Shown piece after piece: positions 58,962-64,000 of a stretch of DNA of 64,000 bases. The number at the start of each line of letters is the position of its first letter. Position 1 is the stretch's first letter. Source of the stretch: Oscillospiraceae bacterium (GTDB lineage Bacteria > Bacillota > Clostridia > Saccharofermentanales > Saccharofermentanaceae); the NCBI GenBank assembly GCA_902787975.1, contig CADAIP010000003.1, positions 62,001-126,000 of the forward strand, read 5' to 3'. The notes under the pieces are model-generated. The model was not told the DNA's origin and did no database searches. It saw nothing but the letters and a program-made list of their open reading frames with translations. Position numbers and translations under genes: made by a program.

Positions 58962-59582
58962 ATGGATCAGGAGAAGATTGGAAAGTTCATATCATCATGC
59001 AGAAAGGAAGCAGGCCTTACTCAGGCCGCCCTGGCAGACAAGCTCGGTATAACAGACAGGGCCGTCTCAAAGTGGGAAACAGGTAAGAGCCTTCCGGATG
59101 CATCTATCATGATCGAACTTTGCAACTTATTAGGTATTACGGTAAATGAACTCCTGACCGGGGAACACATCACCATGGAAGATTATAAGAATAAGGCTGA
59201 GGCAAATCTTTTGGAAATGCGTGCAAAGGTTGAGCAGAGAGACAAGACAATGCTCAGAATCGAGACCTGGATGGTTTTTGTCTCTCTTCCGATATATGTT
59301 GCAATGGTGCTTATCGGCTCATATGTTTGCAAGATCAACATACCTTTGGGAGTTGCATTGATCGTGCTTGCAATATTGCTCATCGTTACGGTTGCCGTTA
59401 TCGGCATAAGAATCGAGCACGATGCAGGTTACTATGAATGCCCGAACTGCGGCGAACGCTACGTGCCTTCAATGAAAGCCGTTGTCATGGCACCTCACAT
59501 TGGCCGTTCGAGAAAGATGACATGTCCTCACTGCGGACAGAAGGGTTATCATAAGAAAGTAGTTTCCAAGAACAAGGAATAA
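58962..59582 (+). CDS. XRE HTH protein with membrane helices and zinc ribbon
   Basis: 206 residues: an N-terminal Cro/CI-type HTH (about 6-60, LTQAALADKLGITDRAVSKWE), a coiled linker (80-105), two membrane helices (about 108-130 and 133-155) and a C-terminal zinc ribbon CPNCGERY / CPHCGQKG. This membrane-tethered regulator layout is common in Firmicutes but of unknown ligand. GAAAGGAGG precedes ATG 58962. The YhfC-type protease gene starts 10 bases after its stop, so the two likely act together, for example by intramembrane cleavage releasing the HTH; this is conjecture. Confidence 0.85.
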   Translation: MDQEKIGKFISSCRKEAGLTQAALADKLGITDRAVSKWETGKSLPDASIMIELCNLLGITVNELLTGEHITMEDYKNKAEANLLEMRAKVEQRDKTMLRIETWMVFVSLPIYVAMVLIGSYVCKINIPLGVALIVLAILLIVTVAVIGIRIEHDAGYYECPNCGERYVPSMKAVVMAPHIGRSRKMTCPHCGQKGYHKKVVSKNKE

Positions 59583-59591
59583 GGTGGATTT

Positions 59592-60440
59592 ATGGAAAAC
59601 ATGGAATTTGGGACAGTAAGCACATCATCAAAGCTGCTCATACTTTTGACGGCAGTTTTAGGAATCGCTCTGCCGCTGATCACAGCGATCATCTGGTGCA
59701 AAAAGAAGCATGAACCTTTTACGACGGTTCTTATCGGCGCGGCAACATTTTTGCTCTTCGCGATCGTTATCGAAAAGCCTCTCCAGGCATTGGTAATCTC
59801 TCTCGACAGCCCGGTCAGCCAGTTTGTTAATGCAAGACCCGTTCTTTGGGGAATTATCGTAGGCCTTTTCCCTGGTGTATTCGAAGAGACAGGAAGATTT
59901 GTTGCATTCAAAACAGTCCTTCGCAAGAGAAAGCAAAGAGAGACAGGTCTGTCACACGGTATCGGCCACGGCGGTTTTGAAGCCTTGTTCATTCTTGGCA
60001 TTACATACATTGAGTATTTCGTATTTGCCATCATGCTGAACCAGGGTTCATTCGTTGAGCTGATGATCGAACCCGTCAAGGACACACTCACGCCGGAAGT
60101 TGTTAAACAGATAACCGGTATAGTTGAACAGATCACGACATTCTCTGCAGCTACTATGGGAGTAGCATTGGTAGACAGGTTAATTGCTGTTCTTTACCAT
60201 ATTGGCGCTTCCATCATGGTCTTCTACGCAGTAAAAGATAAGAAAAAGTGGTGGCTCTATCCTCTCTCAATCCTTATCCACACTGTAATTGATGGCTTAC
60301 TTGGATTGCAGTTGGCAGGAGTTTTCGAGCTGTCAGATGTCGCAAATGAGATAATCTTCGCAGTAGAAGCACTTGCAGTATTCTTGGGAGCGTTCTTCCT
60401 GCTGTATAAGAAAGACACACCTAAAGAACATGTAAATTAA
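59592..60440 (+). CDS. YhfC-family intramembrane metalloprotease
   Basis: 282 residues with about eight membrane helices. Motifs typical of YhfC and CPBP-related intramembrane proteases: FEETGR (about residue 95-100), LSHGIGHGGFEALF (about 120) and a late histidine in ILIHTVIDG. Family members are thought to be membrane-embedded glutamyl/metal proteases; no substrate is known. AAGGTGG upstream. It directly follows the membrane-tethered HTH protein. No terminator is visible after it. Confidence 0.88.
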   Translation: MENMEFGTVSTSSKLLILLTAVLGIALPLITAIIWCKKKHEPFTTVLIGAATFLLFAIVIEKPLQALVISLDSPVSQFVNARPVLWGIIVGLFPGVFEETGRFVAFKTVLRKRKQRETGLSHGIGHGGFEALFILGITYIEYFVFAIMLNQGSFVELMIEPVKDTLTPEVVKQITGIVEQITTFSAATMGVALVDRLIAVLYHIGASIMVFYAVKDKKKWWLYPLSILIHTVIDGLLGLQLAGVFELSDVANEIIFAVEALAVFLGAFFLLYKKDTPKEHVN

Positions 60441-60501
60441 GGCTTTTGAAGCAATATAGAAACTATTTTAGGCGCAAGGTCATAAATTATTCATAAAACG
60501 C

Positions 60502-60530
60502 TTGTAATCTGTTAATTCCTCTGTTATCAT
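60502..60530 (+). promoter_or_regulatory. Promoter of the first FecR-domain gene
   Basis: TTGTAA (60502-60507), a 17-base spacer and TATCAT (60525-60530), 44 bases before the start codon at 60574. Confidence 0.5.
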
Positions 60531-60573
60531 AATCAGGTTTGCTTGAGTTGCCAAACCAGAGGGGACGGTTAAT

Positions 60574-62334
60574 ATGTCGACAGTTAAGAGCAAGCGTTTA
60601 TCCAAGAAGTCTTTAGTATTCATTTCTGTGCTGGTGGTATTTGCTGCTGCTGTTACAACAGTATTCGCCCTGATCTACCAGAAGGGTTACCACGCAACAA
60701 GTATGCGCCTTCTCAGAGTAGAAGGCACAGTCAACATTGAGACCGCAAACGGTGGTACAAAACCCGTAATTGACAACATCAGATTCCAGTCCGGTGATGC
60801 TCTTAATACAGGCGCTGACGGACTTGCTTCTGTCGGTCTCGATGATACCAAGATCATCACACTTCAGAATGACAGCCGTGCTGAGTTCACAAAGCAGGGC
60901 AAACACCTTGAACTCAAACTGACCAAGGGTGCAGTCTTCTTCAATGTTACGGAGAAGCTTCAGCCTGACGAGACATTTGAGATCAAGACATCTACAATGA
61001 CAGCCGGAATCAGAGGAACATCCGGTTACGTTTACTACGATGAATCTGGAAGAGATGCCCTTATCGTCACTGACGGTTCGGTAGAGATATCTGCTACAAA
61101 CCCCGTGACAGGTGAGACCAGGACTGCCAAAGTCGAAGGCGGTCAGGGTGCTACTGTTTATCTTTATTCAGACAGGGAAGAAAATACAGTTACGTTTACA
61201 CTCGAGGAGATCGGAATCAAAGATCTCAACGATTTTACAGTTCATATGATCGCAGAGAACGAAGAACTCCTTAATAGAGTCTGTGATTATACCGGTTGGG
61301 ATAAGGAAGCATTAAAGGATGTCATAAGCAGCATTCCTTCGCCAACACCGACCCAAACACCAACTCCTGTCCCTTCCGGTACACAGACTCCGACTCCGAC
61401 ACAGACGGTGACACCTACACCTACAGTAGCACCTTCGGATACACCGACTCCTGTGCCGACTGAAGGAACTACATCTACGCCGACACCAAATCCGACAGTA
61501 ACACCTACTGCAGTACCGACGGCAACAGTTACACCTAAGCCAACGGCCACAGCTACGCCTGAGCCGACGGCAACGGCTACTCCTACTGCTACTCCGACAG
61601 CAACATCAACGCCGACGGCTACTCCTACTGCTACTCCGACAGCAACATCAACGCCGACTGCTACTCCGACAGCAACACCAACTGCAACGGCGACACCGAT
61701 ACCTTCACCTGTTCCTGATCCTGAAACGACTATTCCTGACGGATACAGCAAGGTAACTGATGCATATAACAGTGCGGATGATACCTGTAATCTTGTTGTT
61801 TGGGGAGTAGAATATGAAGGTCATGAAGTCTATCTATGCAAAGCTGGTAGTTATCCATATGTTTATAAAGGTTGGAACAACTATGAATGGGTTGACCTGA
61901 CTGTTGAACACGGCACAGATTACTCAATAAATAATAGTTATGTTCATGATGCAACTTTTATGCTCCCTGATGGTTCTGTTTACTACTTTGGAACTATGGG
62001 CTCAGTATTTAGGGTAATAGTAAATGTCGACGATGAACCGGATGTAATTAGAGTAATAGTAAATGTCGATGAGGAGTCAAACGATCCGAATGATGTACCT
62101 GATGGTTACGAACGTTTCGACAAAGCCTGGGATAAGGAATATGAAGGCCATGACGTCTATGTAATTCTTAAGGATGGTACTACTGATGAGTACTATGGCT
62201 TCGTTAATGAAAGCTGGATAAAAATGACCAAGAGCGGTGCTTATAATCCTCAGACACATGAATCTTCCAATTACTTATATTATTTGGAAAATGAGCAGAT
62301 AGTTTACTATTATTTCTGGTATGAAACCGATTGA
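60574..62334 (+). CDS. FecR-domain surface protein with Thr-Pro repeat stalk (1)
   Basis: 586 residues: cytoplasmic tail and one membrane helix (about 14-35), a FecR-like beta domain (about 45-210, containing [18 protein letters not shown] and [14 protein letters not shown]), an alpha-helical segment (215-250), a Thr-Pro stalk of about 130 residues (positions about 61330-61720, TPT-rich), and two C-terminal repeats ([10 protein letters not shown] and [10 protein letters not shown] blocks) separated by a duplicated [22 protein letters not shown]. No sigma-factor gene is adjacent, so it is not a classical anti-sigma FecR. It is probably an anchored surface protein. GAGGGGAC precedes the ATG. 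Paralogue of the next gene. Confidence 0.83.
   Translation: MSTVKSKRLSKKSLVFISVLVVFAAAVTTVFALIYQKGYHATSMRLLRVEGTVNIETANGGTKPVIDNIRFQSGDALNTGADGLASVGLDDTKIITLQNDSRAEFTKQGKHLELKLTKGAVFFNVTEKLQPDETFEIKTSTMTAGIRGTSGYVYYDESGRDALIVTDGSVEISATNPVTGETRTAKVEGGQGATVYLYSDREENTVTFTLEEIGIKDLNDFTVHMIAENEELLNRVCDYTGWDKEALKDVISSIPSPTPTQTPTPVPSGTQTPTPTQTVTPTPTVAPSDTPTPVPTEGTTSTPTPNPTVTPTAVPTATVTPKPTATATPEPTATATPTATPTATSTPTATPTATPTATSTPTATPTATPTATATPIPSPVPDPETTIPDGYSKVTDAYNSADDTCNLVVWGVEYEGHEVYLCKAGSYPYVYKGWNNYEWVDLTVEHGTDYSINNSYVHDATFMLPDGSVYYFGTMGSVFRVIVNVDDEPDVIRVIVNVDEESNDPNDVPDGYERFDKAWDKEYEGHDVYVILKDGTTDEYYGFVNESWIKMTKSGAYNPQTHESSNYLYYLENEQIVYYYFWYETD
61330..61720 (+). repeat. Thr-Pro low-complexity repeat tract in FecR protein 1
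   Basis: In-frame repeats of ACTCCTAC/ACACCGAC-type codons encoding TPT, TAT and PTP units, including near-identical 27-base copies (for example around 61580-61670). Rich in short tandem repeats, so likely variable in length between strains. Confidence 0.85.
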
Positions 62335-62390
62335 TGTGTTCTTCTGATTCACTATATCTCTGATCTGATTATCAAATTATTCATTGTTGT

Positions 62391-62420
62391 GCATAACGTT
62401 CGGATAAACGGGCGTTATGC
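62391..62420. terminator. Hairpin after FecR gene 1
   Basis: GCATAACG (62391-62398) and CGTTATGC (62413-62420), an 8-bp perfect stem with a 14-base loop, 57 bases after the stop. T-tract absent on the plus strand, so its role is uncertain. Confidence 0.4.
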
Positions 62421-62451
62421 CGACTGAAAAAAACGAATAACGGATATATGC

Positions 62452-62457
62452 TATAAT
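62452..62457 (+). promoter_or_regulatory. Extended -10 promoter of FecR gene 2
   Basis: TGCTATAAT, a perfect -10 with the TGn extension, 34 bases before the start codon at 62491. It indicates separate transcription of the paralogue. Confidence 0.5.
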
Positions 62458-62490
62458 GTTTTGTTATTAAATGTATAAAGAGGCGGGAAA

Positions 62491-63918
62491 ATGGGCATTA
62501 ACTTTGACTTTAGAAAAATGACTCTTGGAATGAAGATCATATATTCAGTAGTTGCTATAGGAATAGTGGCAGCTATAGTTATTGCCATTGTTTTGTCCCG
62601 TAAGGGATATTTGGCAAATACTATGCGACTCCTTCGTGTTGAGGGTACAGTCAACATCGAGAGTGGTAATGGTGGTACAAAGCCAGTTTTAGACAATATA
62701 CGATTCCAGTCCGGTGATGCTCTTAATACCGGAGCAGACGGACTTGCTTCTGTCGGACTTGATGATTCCAAGGTCGTTACTCTTCAGAATGACAGCAGAG
62801 TTGAATTCTCAAAGAGCGGAAAGCACCTCGAACTCAAGCTTACAAAAGGGGCACTTTTCTTCAACGTAACAGAGAAGCTTAATGATGATGAGACTTTTGA
62901 GATTAAGACATCAACCATGACAGCCGGAATCAGAGGCACATCCGGATATGTTTACTATGATGACGAAGGCAGAGACTCTCTCGTAATCACTGATGGCGTA
63001 GTTATTGTAACTGCGATTAATCCTGAGACAGGAGAGACGAAGTATGCAGAAGTCCGTGGCGGACAGAGCATTACTGTATATCTCTATTCTGACAGAACAC
63101 AGGACAGTGTTGAGTTCTCGATCACAGATGTTAAAGAGAATGATCTCCCTGGATTCCCGTTGCAGATGCTTGCTGAAAATGATGAACTCATGAACCGAGT
63201 TTGTGCATTTACAGGATGGGATAAGGCTACACTGACAGTTCTTGTTAACACAGCTATCAGCGACGGTGCTAACACTCCTGCTTCTACAGGAACACCTACG
63301 CCGACACCTAATGCAAATTCTACAGCAACACCTACACCTAAGCCGGGCAGCACGGCAACACCTACACCTTCTTCAACTCCTTCTCCGACACCTGAACCGG
63401 AGGAGACAGAAGAAACTAAGGAAACGGATCCTGATGCTACATCAACTCCGACACCTACACCTGCGCCCACGGCTACAAATTCGCCTGTACCTACAGCAAC
63501 ACCAACTACGGCGCCTGCAGCAACACCAACTACGGCGCCTGCAGCAACACCTACAACTGAGCCTGTAGCTACACCTACAGATAAGCCGGTACCAACACCT
63601 ACAGAAAGACCGAAGCCTTCAACTAATCCCGAGCCGAGTCCTAATCCCGAACCCGAGCCGACGCCTGTTGAACGTGAAATAGTCAGTTATGATGTAACTG
63701 TAGAAGTTTCTATTCCTAAAACGGATCCTGGATTAACAGATCCGATACCTACCGGCGAATCGGAAGAAGACCCCAAATATACCTATACGATAGAAGATGT
63801 TCCTGTAAATGAAAGTGGGGATGGTCCGGATAGAGGGTATATAGATAACTATCTATTTACGTATTACCCTAACCATTCTGGTTATACTATACTCAGTTCT
63901 GAACCGAATTACGCATAA
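62491..63918 (+). CDS. FecR-domain surface protein with Thr-Pro repeat stalk (2)
   Basis: 475-residue paralogue of the preceding protein. The order is: N-terminal membrane helix (about 15-38), a FecR domain (about 45-215) with blocks nearly the same as in protein 1 ([33 protein letters not shown]), helical segment (215-255), a Thr/Pro/Ala stalk (about 265-390, with TPTTAPAA repeats) and a short acidic C-terminal domain (REIVSYDVTVEVSIPK onward) unlike that of protein 1. The C-terminal domain ends at residue 475, TAA 63916-63918. AAGAGGCGGG precedes the ATG. The two genes look like a tandem duplication with divergent tips. Confidence 0.83.
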   Translation: MGINFDFRKMTLGMKIIYSVVAIGIVAAIVIAIVLSRKGYLANTMRLLRVEGTVNIESGNGGTKPVLDNIRFQSGDALNTGADGLASVGLDDSKVVTLQNDSRVEFSKSGKHLELKLTKGALFFNVTEKLNDDETFEIKTSTMTAGIRGTSGYVYYDDEGRDSLVITDGVVIVTAINPETGETKYAEVRGGQSITVYLYSDRTQDSVEFSITDVKENDLPGFPLQMLAENDELMNRVCAFTGWDKATLTVLVNTAISDGANTPASTGTPTPTPNANSTATPTPKPGSTATPTPSSTPSPTPEPEETEETKETDPDATSTPTPTPAPTATNSPVPTATPTTAPAATPTTAPAATPTTEPVATPTDKPVPTPTERPKPSTNPEPSPNPEPEPTPVEREIVSYDVTVEVSIPKTDPGLTDPIPTGESEEDPKYTYTIEDVPVNESGDGPDRGYIDNYLFTYYPNHSGYTILSSEPNYA

Positions 63919-64000
63919 TTGGATTATAAGCTGATGCTGGTGTTACTACGGTTTATATAGCGGCACTTACACATAAGTAGTTGATGGATATTCTCATACT

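Noticed and set aside
59549..60136. 195-residue minus-strand reading frame
   Set aside because: Fully antisense to the YhfC-type gene, no start signal and no recognisable product.
61330..61720. CRISPR-like regular repeats
   Set aside because: In-frame protein repeats with no spacers and no cas genes.
61287..61751. 154-residue Val/Gly-rich reading frame on the minus strand
   Set aside because: It is the antisense of the Thr-Pro repeat tract; no ribosome site, pure low complexity. The same applies to 63084-63470.

Overview
The window is a chromosomal segment of a member of the Clostridia (Bacillota). Signs of this are the ftsZ-nrdR and rsmD-coaD gene order, strong AGGAGG-type ribosome binding sites, GTG and TTG starts, lipoprotein signal peptides, and Bce-type and WYL-type regulators. 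An intracellular GH115 alpha-glucuronidase, a sugar-sensor diguanylate cyclase, orphan solute-binding lipoproteins and many signalling proteins suggest a gut or rumen polysaccharide user. I cannot fix the family from sequence alone.

1-11555 is a dense, mostly housekeeping block on the plus strand: the 3' part of ftsZ, nrdR, a two-component pair, nth, recG, rsmD, coaD and a coiled-coil protein, then hemW. Between the coiled-coil gene and hemW lies a two-gene unit (AAA_21-type ATPase plus DUF4276/TOPRIM-like protein). It resembles ATPase-nuclease defence pairs, yet it overlaps hemW by one base.

11552-15500 holds an acyl-CoA synthetase gene with its XRE-cupin regulator (minus strand). A yybP-ykoY manganese riboswitch then controls mntP and probably a DJ-1/PfpI gene, followed by a tRNA-Ser(CGA) with its own promoter and terminator. 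15500-17910 looks like a small acquired island beside that tRNA: an XRE repressor with a palindromic operator cluster, a hypothetical protein and a DUF1016 PDDEXK nuclease.

18235-31000 carries GH115, a WYL regulator, RidA and MmcQ/YjbR proteins. Next come a hybrid histidine kinase translationally coupled to a solute-binding lipoprotein, a P-loop protein, Dus, two secreted or anchored unknowns and a HEAT-repeat protein. 31200-44700 is rich in c-di-GMP genes: a LacI-type sensor-GGDEF protein, a membrane GGDEF protein and a PAS-GGDEF-PAS-GGDEF-EAL protein. These are interspersed with an FAD oxidoreductase, a large solute-binding lipoprotein and an SsuABC/TauABC-like transporter.

44744-52734 has an AraC regulator, a MATE exporter, and a queuosine salvage operon (transporter plus queF) behind a preQ1-I riboswitch and terminator. 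A PHP phosphoesterase, a WG-repeat-like lipoprotein and an SH3/NlpC-P60 lipoprotein follow. 52851-60440 contains a GNAT-nitroreductase fusion, a GNAT protein, and a Bce-type peptide-resistance module (RR, HK, ATPase, permease) whose ATPase lacks the Walker B/D-loop segment. After it come an HTH-membrane-zinc-ribbon protein and a YhfC-type intramembrane protease. The window ends with two tandem FecR-domain proteins bearing Thr-Pro repeat stalks.

Points most worth a second look: the Walker B-deleted BceA-like ATPase, the AAA_21/DUF4276 pair fused into the hemW transcription unit, the two riboswitches with visible switching logic, the tRNA-Ser island and the FecR paralogue pair.
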